64,000 bases of DNA from Capitulum mitella (GCA_030062745.1 CP099839.1:9918118-9982117); one strand, 5' to 3'. Positions 31,862-44,734 are shown, numbered from the stretch's first letter. The notes: a model not told the origin generated them from the sequence alone. Numbers and translations: made by a program.

Positions 31862-33049
31862 TTAACCCTCGCCGGGCGGTTAGAGGTCGGTTTAGGACCC
31901 CCTACGGTTTTTCTTCAATTTTTTTTTAGAGATGAGGATGGAATTCCGATTTTCTTCAATTGATGAGTTGTAACATTTATACGTCTTCAATTTTTTTTCA
32001 GAATCTTGCATGCAGGTTGTGAGCTGTGACCTTTTTGTCAAGGCCATGTCATTTGAGTTTTAAACCAAATCAAGCAATGCACTTCATTCGTTGAAAATTC
32101 GACATTGCAACGTTGTGTTATGTGTTTCTCTCACAACTGTATTCGATTTAGGTCCCGATGGCATGATTTTAGTTTATCGAAAGGGTGAGGTCACCAGAGG
32201 TCAAGCTAGGTTAAACGAGTATATCAGACATTGACGTGGTTTGACCATCAACCGAAATAAATGGGAGAGCTGTATGCTCATATAACTGACGTATTTGCGC
32301 CCGACTAACCGCGCAACAAATTTAGCGGCTCTAGTTCGTACATTTCCCCACTCAAGTTTTTTCGTCCAGATACATGCGTGCCCTTAACGGGGACCTCCAG
32401 AAACTATCGCGGCGGCCACAATGATGTGCTAAGATAGACCGTGTGTCCGCCTACCTGCACACCAAATTTGGTGGCTCTAGTTGTGGTTTTCGACAAAGAG
32501 CGATTTCCGTAAAGCGACATGAGCGCCCCTGGCCGTGACCTTGGGAACTACGGTGGCCACGACACCAGAACAGGCGGCCGTCTCCCAGCCCGAGGCGAAC
32601 TGGCGTGCCAAGTCTGGCACGCGCGTCGCCACTCGTTTGACCTGTGACCCGACAATAATGTGGTGGGACCATCATGTCTCCCATTGCAAAGTTCAACCGC
32701 AATGACATTTCCATGACTTGAGAGGCCACCCGTTGATGTAGAACTAAAAACCCATATATTTGCCGATAACTGAGACGACGACCAACACATTGGTGCTTAC
32801 GAAACTGATTTATTTTCATCACTTTAGAAACTGTATTGCTAAGGAAACTTCTACATATTTTGGCAACCAGGTCAACTGTTGACCTGGAGCCAAAAATTTG
32901 GATATTGCTCAGTAGCGCACGTAACGAACAACACACCGGTTTTAACCATGTTGCTTTGCCTCTTTTGTTCAAAAACTAGTAGGGGGTCGTTTTAGGGTCC
33001 CTCCTCGCTTAGACAAGGTGTAAAAATGGCCCCGCCGGGCGAGGGTTAA
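31862..33049 (+). mobile_element. TTAA-flanked piggyBac-like MITE, family 3
   Basis: TTAA at 31862-31865 and 33046-33049. The terminal inverted repeat CCCTCGCCGGGCGG has one mismatch against the right end. A further inverted match lies about 35-70 bp inside each end (GGACCCCCTACGG on the left; CTAGTAGGGGGTCG on the right). 1188 bp including both TTAA. No transposase frame; the minus frame at 32451-32972 is unrecognised. It sits inside a satellite unit: ...CACTGGATTTAACATGGGATC precedes it and satellite text resumes after it. Confidence 0.8.
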
Positions 33050-33935
33050 GAAACTGACTTTGGCGAACCTCTTCGATTTCGACATTTTTGTATGTGCGGG
33101 TAGGCAGAACCGCACTACACATGAAACAATCGTCAGAAGTCCATCGTATTAATATTCACACCGTCACACTGAGCTCAGATGAACACAGGTTTAAATCACA
33201 TTTTTTTAATTCTCCTGTAAACCTAGTCATAAAAGTACTCAAAACATGTGTTTTGTTCCGCTAAGCCCTACAGTAACACATGTAAATCAGTTCGGTTGTC
33301 ATATTTCGAGTTACTGCGAAAAAACTGTTTTTTACCTTATGCTTTGTTTCCCTTTGAATTTAATATAGGGCCCTATGCAACTGATTTCTCCGGACTCCTC
33401 CGATTTCAAAATCGTTGCTGTGCAGGTAGCCAGGACCGTAATTCACATGATGCCATCATTCAAGGTCCACTGCATTGATATTCATGCATTCAGTTTGGGC
33501 TCAGTAGAACACAGGTCAAAATCACATTTTTAATTTCCCTCTAAACTTCGTCATACCATCATACTGAAAATATCTGTCTTGTTCTGCTGAGCCCAAAAAT
33601 AACCAATGTACCGTATGTAATGTATGGCTGTTCAGGTTGTCACTGTGAAAGAAAAACGTGTTTTTTACCTAATTCTCTATTTTCACAGTGGATTTAACAT
33701 GGGACCCCATGGAAGTGTCTTCCATTTCGCCAATTTGTCCTACACAGGAAGCCAGAACAGTAAAGCACATGAAACCATCGCAAGAAGTCCATCGCATTCA
33801 TATTTACACCGTCAGAATGGTCTTAGAAAAACAAAGGTGAAAATGACATTTCTTATTTCTGCTCCAAACTTAGTTGTCAGTGTTTAAAATATTCGCTTCT
33901 TTCATCTGGCCCCAAATTACCAATCTACGCCGTTC
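33050..33935 (+). repeat. Satellite family B, array 1 (+ orientation)
   Basis: About three units with ATATTCACACCGTCA, GAGCTCAGATGAACACAGG, AATCACATTTTTTTAATT, TGTTTTGTTCCGCTAAGCCC, GTGGATTTAACATGGGACCCC and CACATGAAACCATCG. Units are about 260-330 bp. The same family in reverse fills 35.43-37.19 kb. The array breaks off at CTACGCCGTTCCGG near 33935. Confidence 0.85.
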
Positions 33936-34060
33936 CGGTTGCCAATTTTTGAGCTAGCGCGAATGAAAACTGGGCCAGGGGAATGGGGTCTCGCACGCTC
34001 CGCAGGTCGCCTGGATCTTATCTCCGTTTCGTCACGGATCAGTCCCGCTGAGCCGTCTGG

Positions 34061-34350
34061 ACTGGATTGGACCGGGTCCTGGTGTCAGCGGTTTCAGACT
34101 GCCTGGACTGGGTCCTGGTCGGCGGTTTCAGACTGCCTGGACCGGGTCCTGGCATCAGGGATTTCAGACTGCCTGGACCGAGTCTGGTATCAGTGCTTCA
34201 GAGTGCCTGGATTGTTGTCTGGTGCCAGCGGTTTCAGACTTCCTGAACTGGGTCCTGGTGTCAGAGCTGTCCCTGGACTGGGCGCCGTTCGGCGGGGATC
34301 TCAGACTGCCTGGACTGGTGATTCTGCTCACCTGGTGATCTCGGACTGCC
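34061..34350 (+). repeat. About 36-bp minisatellite (7-8 units)
   Basis: Diverged units around GTTTCAGACTGCCTGGACTG and GGGTCCTGG. The + frame at 33939-34463 that crosses it is kept open largely by the repeat, since the unit length is a multiple of three. Confidence 0.75.
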
Positions 34351-35429
34351 TGAAGTCGGAGTCGGAGTTCTGTTCTAGCGATTACAGACTGCTCAGATTG
34401 AGTTCTATAACGCCTAGATTAGTTGTGCCTTGGTTGCCTAGCCTAGGTTTACGGCAGGGTTAGTGGCAGACGATCACAGGGTGATCTCCTGCAGACAGAT
34501 AACGTCTCTTGAAACTGTCTTCTTTGTGTATAGAAAAATAATCTTGGTGAGACTACGGAGGATCTTCTTTTACCACCGAAAGGACTTGGAACGTAACTGC
34601 ATCGCCCTCGGGAATTCACGACTGAAGGGAAGCTGAGTACTTGGATCGTCATCTTTAAGAAAACCATTCGCAGGCTGCACTGCATAAATACGCCACATCG
34701 TCCTCCTTTGGGAGCTAGGGATACCAGCATGTTTATGCAGCATGCACAGACGTCTGCTTGGGGATGAGTGTTCTTGTCTGTATTTCGTATGGCTATGAAA
34801 AACCAGCCGGCTGCGACATGGTCGCTCTACGACGTCTCAACCGGCTGGTTTTAAATGCATTTATTTGGCATCTACATATGGGTCACAGAGAAGCATGCAG
34901 CTTAAAAGGATGTGACATAAAAATCGAACTTAAGGTGTTTGTGAAACGGGTTTAGAGCTACTTCGTGTTTCTTCCAGCGCAAACTGTCTTTTTTTTGCTC
35001 CACAATTTCGGGCGACGCGTTGCCGACGCTGATGTGTTCCACCTTTGTACTTCTGTAATTACGTTCGAGTGCATGGAGTTAGGCAGCCCTGGGACCATAG
35101 TCCGTTCTAAATGGAGCTTGCTGCGTGGGTCCTGACTCTATTGCCCAGACATGTCGATATGTGTAGTTCGTTTTTCCTAAGCGCCAAACCAAATTGCGCC
35201 AGATGGTGTTTGTCGCACCGTTCCAGTCTACAAAACGGCCGGTGCGTGACCTACTAACCCGTTGGGTCTCGTAGTCCGTGTTGACGCTCGTTGTTGAATT
35301 AGACCCAATGCCCTCCACGAGCACGTACCAGCTGCCGTGTCCAGTTTTGCTCGACCTCTGCACCATTCGGTCACCCGGCCACTGCAAAGAACTGGCTCGC
35401 GATCTGACAGCGATGATCAGTTCCATTGG
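34351..35429. other. No gene recognised
   Basis: Unique-looking sequence between oppositely oriented satellite-B arrays, with one hairpin at 34799-34852. Short frames only. Confidence 0.5.
34799..34852. repeat. 12-bp-arm inverted repeat
   Basis: AAAACCAGCCGG (34799-34810) and CCGGCTGGTTTT (34841-34852) are perfect complements around a 30-base loop. Confidence 0.9.
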
Positions 35430-37194
35430 GTGTTATGTTAAATCCGATGGTAAAGAAAATATAAGGTAAAAAATGGTTTTCGTTCGCCGTAACTCGAAAA
35501 GTTATGATAGCAGCGGTGCAAATAGGTGCAAATGCAAGTGCATAATAATATGCACTTGGGCTCAGTGGAAGGAGACAAATATTTTGGGGACTTATATGAC
35601 TAGATTCAGAGGAGAATTAAGAACTGTCATTTTCTCCCATGTTCTGAGTTTAATGTGGTCCACCGAAATTGGTTCCATGTAGTGCTATGTTAAATCCAAT
35701 GATAAGGTCATTGGTCCTTAAAAAACGGTCGTCGTTTGCCTTAACTCTAAAAGTTATAATCAGTGTGAATGGCTGGGTTCAGAAGAACAAGACAGGTATT
35801 TTGAATACCTATTTGACTACGTCTGAAGGAGAATTAAAAAAATGGGATTCTCATCTGTATTCTCCTGAGCCCCATTTGGCGGCGTAAATATTAATTTGAT
35901 TGACTTTCGGCGATGGCTTCATGTGTATTACGGTTCTGGCTACCTGCCCATCATAAATTGTCGAAACTGAAAAGGTCCGCCGAAATCAGTTCTATGGAGT
36001 CACATGTTAAATTCAATGTACAATAACATGTTAGGTAAAACACTGTTTTTGTCCGCCGGCACTCGATAACTACAGCCGGAACGGCGTAGATGGCCTGTTT
36101 TGGGAGGCTGGGGGAACGAGAAGAACTTGTTAAGTACTGACATGGCTAGATTTGGCGAAAATTTAAAAAAATGGGACTTTTACCTGTGTTCTTCTGAGAC
36201 AAATCTGACGTGACGTTGACGTCGACGTCAATGTCAACGCGATGTGTTTTGGACGATGGTATCATATGCATTGCGGTTCTGGTTATCTGTACAGCAAAAC
36301 TAGACTAAATCGAAATGGTCCGTCGAAGTCATTTCCATAGGGTTAAATCCAATCGGAAATACAGTCCAAGCTAAGAAGCGTGTTTTTTTTGGCCGCAACT
36401 TGAAAAGCTACAAACAAAACGCCGCAAACATGCCATTTTTGGGCTCAGCTGAATCAGACAAACATTTGTCGTATCGATATGATTACGTATGGACGAAAAG
36501 CAAAAAATTGGCTTTCATCTGTGTTCTTCTGAGACCAATTTGACGTTGTAAATATCAACGCGATGGACTTTGGCCGATGACATAATGTGAACTACGTGTA
36601 CTATGCACCACTTTAAGTGCTATGTCATGTACTTCACCATGTACTACCTGCACATAAAAAATTGGCGAAATCGAAAGGGTCCACCGAAATTAATTCGACA
36701 GGATGCTTTGTGAAATGCAATGGGAAATAAAGCATGAGGTAAAAAGGGTTTTCTGTCGCAAAAAGTCGAAAAGTTGCGATTGGAACGCTGTAAATGTGTT
36801 ATTTTTGGGCTCAGTAGAAAAATAGAAATATTTTGAGTGTCGTGATGTCTAGATCTGGAGATAAACTAAAAAATGTAATTTTCATCTGAGCCCATGTTCA
36901 TCATAATGTTCATCTGAGCCCAATGTGATGGTGTGGATGCCAAGGCAATGGACTTCTACCGATGGTTCCATGTGTATTGCGACTCTGGCTACCCGTCCAC
37001 CAAAAACTGTCGAAATCGAAGGGGTCCGCCGAAATAATTTCTGTAGGGTCTTATGTTAGAGCAAATAGGAAATAAAGTATTAGGTAGAAAAACGGCCTTC
37101 ACTTGCCATTGCTCGGAACGTCGCAATCTCATTGGGTTAGTTGGGTCGTTTTTGGGTTGAGCGGTACAGGAAAATCATTCTGATTGCCTGTCTT
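35430..37194 (-). repeat. Satellite family B, array 2 (- orientation)
   Basis: About five to six units. The block around GGGAAATAAAGCATNAGGT recurs near 35448, 35698, 36016, 36354, 36722 and 37068 (250-368 bp apart). Other landmarks are TTTTTGGGCTCAG, CTGTGTTCTTCTGAGAC, ATATCAACGCGATGGACTT and CGAAATCGAAAGGGTCCGCCG. The GGGAAATAAAGCATTAGG and ACTCGAAAAGTT blocks are shared with satellite A. Confidence 0.88.
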
Positions 37195-38422
37195 TTAACC
37201 CGCGCACAACAGGCGGTCCGTTTCGAACATGGGCGACTAGGGGGGGGGGGGCAATTGGCTGCCCCCCTCTAACTCACGAACGGTTGGTTGCACGATAAAA
37301 ATAAGCATACCGTTGGAAAGCTTGTGACGAGTAGAGTTCGAAACTGGTCTCATTTTTAGTTTTAGATAATATGTAAGCCGATTTACGCCCTATATATGTT
37401 TTCTTGTAGCCGACTGCATGAGACCGAGAAATGGCCTGAATCTCAAGGGCTGTGAACGCATAGGTAAAGGCACCAGCGCACAAGTAAAGGTCCGCGGATG
37501 CCGATACACGTCTAATTTCCCAGATTTGTTCAATATATACACCGAAACGTTGCGTTAAAGACACGGCAATTCTCCCGCCAGCTGTCAGTGTGCGCCGCTG
37601 CCGTATGTGGTACCAAATTGACGAAAACTAATTTTAGCGTTCCTTTATTTTTGCGAAAAAAGACGATTTATGTAAATTTTATTGGCCTTTGTGGTTCTTG
37701 TGATGGTTTCTCATGCTTAAATTTTGGAAAAATTCATTAGTTACCAATCTACAAAATTGGCGGAGCTTTATTCGCGAGAGCCTGTTTATTTCCAAAATAT
37801 GCTATTTTTCAAACTTTTTGAGGTTTCCTGGTATTACTTACGTCTGTGCAAGCTAGTCCTGCCATTTTTTACCCATTCTGAGTAATTCATCGGCGATTTT
37901 GACGGTGTTACATTTTGGCTCACTACAATTATTCGTGACCTGATCTCAGGCCAATGGTTGGAAGTCATTGATACTTTGCCCAATGACGGTAACTAGATGT
38001 CTGCTTGACTCCACACTAAAAATGTTATGAAATTTTCCGTCAATTTCCGAAAAAAAGACCACATATCTTAAAAATGGTCTTGACCTTAGGTTAATGACCC
38101 GGAAAATTCCGAAAAATCTGAGATAGCAGATTTGTTGCATCTATGACGTTCACTAATCCCTGAAAGTATTATTGAGATATCTTGTTTTGCGAAAAAGTTA
38201 GAGGGCGCTAAACCTTTTTGGACATAGATCTGTTTGACCTGACCTAGGTCAGGCACCTGACCTGACCTGAGGTCAAAATTTTGACACGAGATGTAAAATT
38301 GATGAAACAAAAGGTACATAAAGTTTCGTGACTCTGTGTTTGTTGGTTCTCTCGCAGTCCCAGAAAAACCTCAGGGGGGGGGGGCAGTCAGCTGCCCACC
38401 CCCCAGTCAGGGGACGGGTTAA
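37195..38422 (-). mobile_element. 1.2-kb TTAA element, family 1 (copy 3)
   Basis: TTAACCCGCGCACAAC at 37195 and GGGGACGGGTTAAG ending at 38422. Hairpins GGGGGGCA/TGCCCCCC near 37245-37266 and GGGGGGCAG/CTGCCC near 38376-38400. Interior matches copies 1 and 5 in reverse. Inserted at the end of satellite-B array 2. Confidence 0.85.
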
Positions 38423-38425
38423 GCT

Positions 38426-39725
38426 TTAAGGTACATCTGTTTTTTTGACCCAGCACCGCCTGGCGTGTTTTTGTATCCGCCACCGCCTGGGCGGGTGTCA
38501 AAAAGGGCACCCCGCTGCTATTTCAGGTTCTAACCGTCCAATCTGTACCGACCTAGTACCAATCGATAGCCCTGATTCTTGTGATTCAGAAAATATTATG
38601 TTAGCCCTGGTCAACCTGACTGATGACGTCATAGGCCAAGTAAAAGGCAGAACACGACTTCGGAAAAACTGACGTCGGGTTCTGTATTATACAATCGACA
38701 ACAATGGTCTTAGAGCCCGCGATTGAGTATCAAGCGAAACGACAAGATCTCCTGCATCCAGTGCATACCAAAATGTTAAAAAACGCCAGGGTAAGGTCAA
38801 CCCAGGTCAGGTGAAATGTTAGTCTTAACTTTACATGCCAAAACTCGATACTTACTCGCAGCCGTTTTGATTTACGTGACAAAAAGAATGAAAGTAAAAC
38901 CCTCTAATGGTCAGTTTTGCATTGTCTTCGTTTGACCCAGTCAAGGTCAGTGCAGGTGAGGTCAGATAAAGTTGAATTACTCCTCCTGACAAAGGGCGAT
39001 AATTCCTCCGTATGATTCTGAACTGCGTCAAGTGCATAACCGAAATGATTTCTTGTGATAATTAACTGTGCTCTGTCCGCTTCTCGTCGGTCAAGATCAA
39101 GCCAGGTCACGACATATGACCATTTTCCACTCTCGGAACAGGAAAAATAATTCCTCTCTGCTGCCACTGAACGATTTTCGACAGCCGATGACGTATTTCA
39201 TTTCGTTTTCACATCTACCTATGGCGTGACCTGGCATGACCTCGCGTTGTATTTCAAGAACCTTGCTAAGGGACGGATATAAATTTGCTCGTCTGGCTTG
39301 AATGATGGAGAAGGTTAGCGGCAACTACTTCTTTTGCCCAGAATGAAAATCATTCCAACTGTAATCATGCATGTGACCTAGAATGACCTCCAATGTTGAC
39401 GTGTCACGGTTGTGTATCCTTTTGGGGACCGTATCCTATGAAAATCCAAATAATTCATGCATTATATTCGTCAATGTTACGAAAAAACCAAGCAAGTTTG
39501 CGCCACCGTGCGAAGATTCCCCCAAAAATGCATGCAAGGGTTCAGTTATGACGCCATATCTCCATGACCTGACCTAGAATGGGAATGGTTTTGGTGTCAA
39601 AATAAGAAAAATTGATTGTTGAACAGGTACTGAAAATGTGGTTGGGCTGACTCGAACGGTTCAGAAGTCATTCAAGACAAATCCAGGGGTGCCCTATTTC
39701 ACACCCTCAGGCAGTGCCGGGTTAA
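38426..39725 (+). mobile_element. Probable TTAA element, family 5
   Basis: The right end reads GCAGTGCCGGGTTAA (TTAA at 39722-39725). Reverse-complemented it gives GGCACTGCCTGAGGGTGTG followed by AAATAGGGCACCCC, matching the left-side GCACCGCCTGGGCGGGTGTC and AAAAAGGGCACCCC at 38488-38512. The exact left end is uncertain; TTAA at 38426-38429 is a candidate. The interior has many AGGTCA/TGACCT words (38790-38812, 38933-38966, 39085-39110, 39228-39243, 39372-39390, 39565-39580). No transposase. Confidence 0.5.
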
Positions 39726-40230
39726 TGCGCTTTTTTGTTTTATCTTCTAGAACACAAAGTAGTGGATACGATGGAGATCTGGTGGTACCAATAAGCTCAG
39801 TTTATCAATGCCTGGCTACCACCATTTATTTACCTACATAACGCGTAATGAGCGATTTGGAAAGAGTCTCGAGATAGGGAACGCGTCCTCACATCCCCAC
39901 GGTGTCACCGCCCCTGACACCACAGCTATTAGATTTCTTGTTACACAGCCCAGTAACCTGGTAGGCAGAGCTGCTTACGTGCGTCTTACAATATCATATG
40001 TCACGTTAGCTTTAACGTGATCCCATCGGATGCTGTGTTCACATTTGGAAGACTTATCGTGGTTTGTTTTTGCCACAGTCATACCACAAACCCGAAAATA
40101 TAGGTTTCTTGCAGGTATTGCGTGGTAGCGCTCACTAAACCTTCTTAATGTTTTCTGGCACCCATCACTATTTCTGTGAGAAAGCACCTCAGAATTTTCG
40201 AAACTCGTATTTTACGCTGCGATTACTGTA
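39726..40230. other. No gene recognised
   Basis: Short frames only and no repeat recognised. Confidence 0.5.
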
Positions 40231-40243
40231 CTCTCTCTCTCTT

Positions 40244-40295
<52 letters not shown>

Positions 40296-40325
40296 TCTCT
40301 CTTCTCCCTCTCTCTCCCTCTCTCT
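40231..40325 (+). repeat. (CT)n microsatellite
   Basis: About 95 bases of nearly pure CT with a few CCCTCT interruptions. It produces an artefactual Leu-Ser frame. Confidence 0.97.
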
Positions 40326-40401
40326 GCTGGAAGAAAAAGGATTATTGGTATGAGTCAACTACAGAACACTGGCCTGCAGGCGCAACTGGTGTCCAAAAAA
40401 A

Positions 40402-40421
40402 TACACACACACACACACACA
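40402..40421 (+). repeat. (AC)n microsatellite
   Basis: About ten AC units. Confidence 0.95.
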
Positions 40422-41187
40422 GCTTGACGCACTGCTATATGACGAGCAGAACACTACCAAACTTTTTGGGTTCTGTCGTCATAAATTTGTGCCCAGTGGG
40501 TCACTATTGTCTCCGTCTGAGCCCAGCTGGCTGGCTCTGCCTCCCGGCATCGCGTTGTGTCGTGCCATCTGAGGGTGCCGGAGATTCGAGGGGCAAAAAC
40601 GAGCACAAGGAGCACAGTGCTGCGAACTGCGAACTACATTAGGACAGATGAGTTCATCGACCCTTATTCCTGATTCTGGCTTCCAGGCCAGTGAGTGACT
40701 GAAGCGGAAGATCCAAAGTTGCAGAAAATTTCCTGACATCTATTGACCGAATACTTCATCACTTAGCGCTTGGTATAGATGTCGCCCTTAGCGGTCGTTT
40801 TCCTGACCGATGGGCCGTTTCGAAGGAAACATGGCTGACACCATCGACCAGGATGCCAACTGCTAAGACAGAGGGAAGGTCGTATGTGAAACCAAAGTCG
40901 TAAAAACGCAGTAGAAATAACCGAAGCAGCTCTTACCGTGCAACCCCAGACACGGAACCATCACAATCAATACAAACGCTGAGCTATGGCGGCAGAACTG
41001 ACAGTTTCCCTGCATACCAGCAAAGAACGGTTTCGTTTCTTTAATGCAGCTTTTTCAGACGCGGGTTAAAACTTGCCAACGGCTGGCGGTTTGGTCAAGC
41101 CAGAGGAGTGTCTTTTGACTGGCTGCGAAGAAACTAAATCTGAAGGAGATGATGTAGGATCTGGCACATATATGTCTACATCAGGCA
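40422..41187. other. No gene recognised
   Basis: Contains a GCGGGTTAAA at about 41061-41070, which looks like the right end of another TTAA element, but no matching left end was found. Confidence 0.45.
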
Positions 41188-42369
41188 TTAACCCGTCTCC
41201 GACTACCAGTCAGCGCCCGCCTGGGGGGGGGGTTTACTGCCCCCTAACTCACGAACGGTTGGTCGCACGGTAAAAATAAGCACGCCGTTGGAAGGTTCGT
41301 GACAAGTAGTTTGTCGACATTGGCACCATTTTCCAGTTTTGGACAATGTGTGAACCATTTACGTCCTATATATGCTTTCTCACAGCCGATTGCATGAAAC
41401 CGAGAAACGGCCTGACTCTCAAGGGTTGTCATTAACAAAGTCTAGGTAAAGGCATCAACGAACAGGTAAAATTCCGCAGATGCCGATAAACGTCTAATTT
41501 CTCTGATCTGTTTAATATATACGCCGAAACGTTGAGTTAACTCAGCGATTTTCGCACCGTCTGCCGGCGGGCGCCGTAACCGAACGCGGTATGAGATTAA
41601 AGCAAACTAATTTTAACGCTTCTTGTTTGGCGACGTGAACATCTCCATCTGATACTTCCTGATCCTCGTGGTTCTTGTGATGGTTTCTCATGGTTAAATT
41701 TTTTTGAAAATTCGCTAGTTATCAGTCTACACAATTGGTGAGGCTTTATTCATGAGGGCCTGTTTATTTCAAAAAAATGCAATTTTTAAAGCTTTTTAAA
41801 CTTCTTAGTATTGCTCGCAACTGCGCAAGACAGTTCTGCCTTTTCTACCTGTTCTGAGTAATTTATCGCCGTTTTTGACGGCAGAGCATTTCGGACCTTA
41901 ACATCTATTCGTGACCTGAACTCAGGTCAATGATTAGAAGTCATTGATACCTTGCTCACTGACGATAACTGGATGCCCGCACCACCCAACACTAAATATA
42001 TTATACAAAATTGCGTCCATTTCCGAAAAAAACGCGTGCATTGAAAATGAGCTTAACCTTGGGTTAATGACCCATAAAATTCCGAAAAAAATCTGAGTTA
42101 GCAGATTTGTTGTATCTATCAGTGTCTCTAATCCCTGAAAGCTTTATTGGGATCATGCTTTCCGAAGAAGTTACAAGCTTTTCTGGACATGGGTCCACTT
42201 GACCTGATCTATGCCAAACACTTGACTTGATCTGAGGTCAAAACTTTGATACAAGTAGTCAAAAATGATGAAGGAAAAGGTACACAAAGGTTCGTGGCGC
42301 TGCGTTCGTTCGTTCTCTAGCAATGTTGTAAAAAACCTCAGGGTGGCGGCCAACCGCCCCTATTCTTAA
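41188..42369 (-). mobile_element. 1.2-kb TTAA element, family 1 (copy 4)
   Basis: TTAACCCGTCTCCGAC at 41188. The right end is near CCCCTATTCTTAAG (TTAA at 42366-42369). Interior: CTAACTCACGAACGGTTGG, CTATATATGCTTTCTCAC, ATATACGCCGAAACGTTGAG. It is the most diverged copy of the family; the left hairpin is reduced. Confidence 0.78.
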
Positions 42370-43375
42370 GTCGGACATGAGCAACCATCATGGACTGTAG
42401 ATAAAACAATTGTCGATAAATCGCCCATGACGTCGACTTGATGCCATGCGTGCCCAAACTAGTACTGATTAGTATGTATCTATGAAGCACTACGTTAACT
42501 TTTTAAGCTGAGTGACATGTGATGAAATCATTTAAACTAAGCTTAATACCTGCCAAATGAAAAACCGAAAACATACATTCAGCTGTAATTTCAGTGCCGT
42601 TAGAAGGCGGATGACGAGATTTATTTAGCGTGCCGTATATTGATGTAACTTTAAGGCGAGAGGTAGAAACCATGTTTTTTAGGTTCCAGTTTAAATGTGC
42701 ATGATGAACAAGCTGCAAGAACTGTCTTCCTGCAAAAGTTATTTCCTTCCATTTGCAAAAGTCGAGTCACAGCGATAGGCTTGTAAGATAGCGTCGGGCA
42801 GTACACTCCCTTTAGCTAATTTTCTCCCCGCCCATATTTTGTATCGATGCCCTCCATCTCTAACACTTGAATCTGTTAACAAAAAATTGTTTAAACAATT
42901 TGCTGTGTACTATTACCTCTCTTTGGGAATGCTTGTGACACAAGGTGGATGCATTGGACAGGCTGCAATGTTTTGGCCCTAATTTATGCTATTTTTAATG
43001 TGGACAAGAATCGTGTTTGTACAGTGCGCCCCGATGCTGTTGCCACGATATGCAGATGAAACAATTCGGCTATGTATCTGTTCTCTTTGGATGCAGATAA
43101 AAGGTGTCAAAATAGCGTATAAATTTCGAAATAATGTTTCTTTAGATGGATGCACGCGTGAAATGATGCGTAATCCCTAAACACAGGGTAATAGTAATCC
43201 CCAAATACGGTGCAATGCGCCTCCGGGGAATGAGCCTTTCTACCCAGTGACTAAATATCTCTGTACAGGTGCGCTTCTAAAACAGGCAAGTAATGGTACT
43301 TCGCAAGCTTTTGGTCCATTAGCCGCCGTTCACAGCATTCAGGATGTGTGATTTTATGTTATGTGTTTGAGGTCA
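42370..43375. other. No gene recognised
   Basis: Unique-looking AT-rich sequence without credible frames. Confidence 0.5.
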
Positions 43376-43765
43376 AAAGTTTGGCAAGCAAAGGGTCATC
43401 CATAAATCATACGAATTTTCCATGATTTGCAGCACTTGCTTTGTGGTTGTGCAACGTTACGATGCCATTAAAATGTCACTTTTCTTTCCATGAAATTAGT
43501 TAAGGAGGGCTCTAAAATCACTGTTGGTCATTCACAGTCAGTCACGTGACTAACTGGACTTCACACACTTCAAAACGTCCAATCCGCCTTTCTTAGCAAT
43601 GCCTACGTAAAAACTGACGATGCGAAAATGCAGAGACATTCTTAGCGTGCCACAGATTTATGTTACCCAAAGAAGATTCGAACTACATTGTTATGGACTC
43701 GTTGAACACCATTCGTCTGTTTCATTATCGAGAGTTCATTCCATGAGTGCGTGAAATAAGCAATG
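43376..43765 (-). repeat. Dispersed repeat D, copy 1 (paralogous empty site)
   Basis: Reverse-complemented it matches 46.56-46.695 plus 47.916-48.15 kb: CTCATGGAAT, AATGAAACAG, TTCGAATCTTCTT, GGCATTG(C/T)TAA, AAAGGCGGATTGG, AGTGTGTGAAG, AACGT..CACAACCACAAAGCAAG and AATCATGGAAAATT. This copy lacks the 1.2-kb TTAA element that splits the other. Confidence 0.75.
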
Positions 43766-44734
43766 ACATTCAGTGGGCTTAGGGTTTTTACCCCCGCACG
43801 TATTGGGAAGGTGATGCATCCCCTCCTGAGGTTTTCCGAGGACAGCTTCCGATTGGTTTGTTTCATCCATCTGAAACTTCGTCTACCCTCTGGGGCATTC
43901 TTTCCACATCTTATGATGAACTTTTTTCTGCTTTGCTATGGTAACGAGCTGCGACGTCATAACGGGAACCATGTCAGCCGTTTTCGCGCGCCGACGCGGC
44001 CGGTTTACAACGGTCTCAGTTTCGTCTCACTGTAAGACGGTCGAAAAGCATAAATACAATAAAATACGTACCAATTGACTCCAGACGGTATGTTCTATAA
44101 GACTATAGATAGATTTAACAGGCTTATGCTCACTACCAGAATCTTCGAGAGTGTAGACTGAGGTCATGAGCTACGACGGGAAACAGGTTATTTTTTATGT
44201 TTGGGTTGCGATAGAAGATAGGTGTCGCAAAACAACCTATATGTTCGGATTGCTTGGGGTGTAAGGAATCGAATGACATAAATTTGGTGCAATTTATCTC
44301 TTATGTCACCAAAAGAGGGCCCAGTGCAATGAACACCTGACTTGCTCCAACGGGCGGAGAGGCGTCGGCCGCGGAGTGATGACTCTATAATACCACGGCA
44401 TGCCCAAAATTGGTTTTTGTTTTGGATATCAACTCAAAAACCGCTTTTAAGGCGCAAAAACGATTTTAAGGCGCGCCGGATTTTTGGCTGGCGTTCATTT
44501 GCGCTTTAAGCCGAAAGATGACCATTTTCTGCCAAGTTTGGACCTTTGAGCCGGCCTGGAAAGTCATCCATTGACCTAGGACCTTAAAAAGAGATACCAG
44601 TCGCGAGATATCGTCACGCGCAACGCGCTATTTTTTCCGCGGCGCTCTAGGACGCACAGTGTGGAAAGGGCCGGGGGTCCGTACCAACCCCCCTATACCT
44701 TTGCGTTATGCAGAATGCCCTATACGAACGAGAG
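43766..44734. other. No gene recognised
   Basis: Short frames only. TTTTAAGGCGCAAAAACG-type words recur at 44450-44475. Confidence 0.5.

Noticed and set aside
32451-32972. 173-codon minus frame inside the family-3 TTAA element as its transposase
   Set aside because: Too short for a piggyBac transposase, and no DDD-type motif or Cys-rich C-terminal finger is visible.
40148-40642. 164-codon frame with a long Leu-Ser run
   Set aside because: Open only because of the CT microsatellite.
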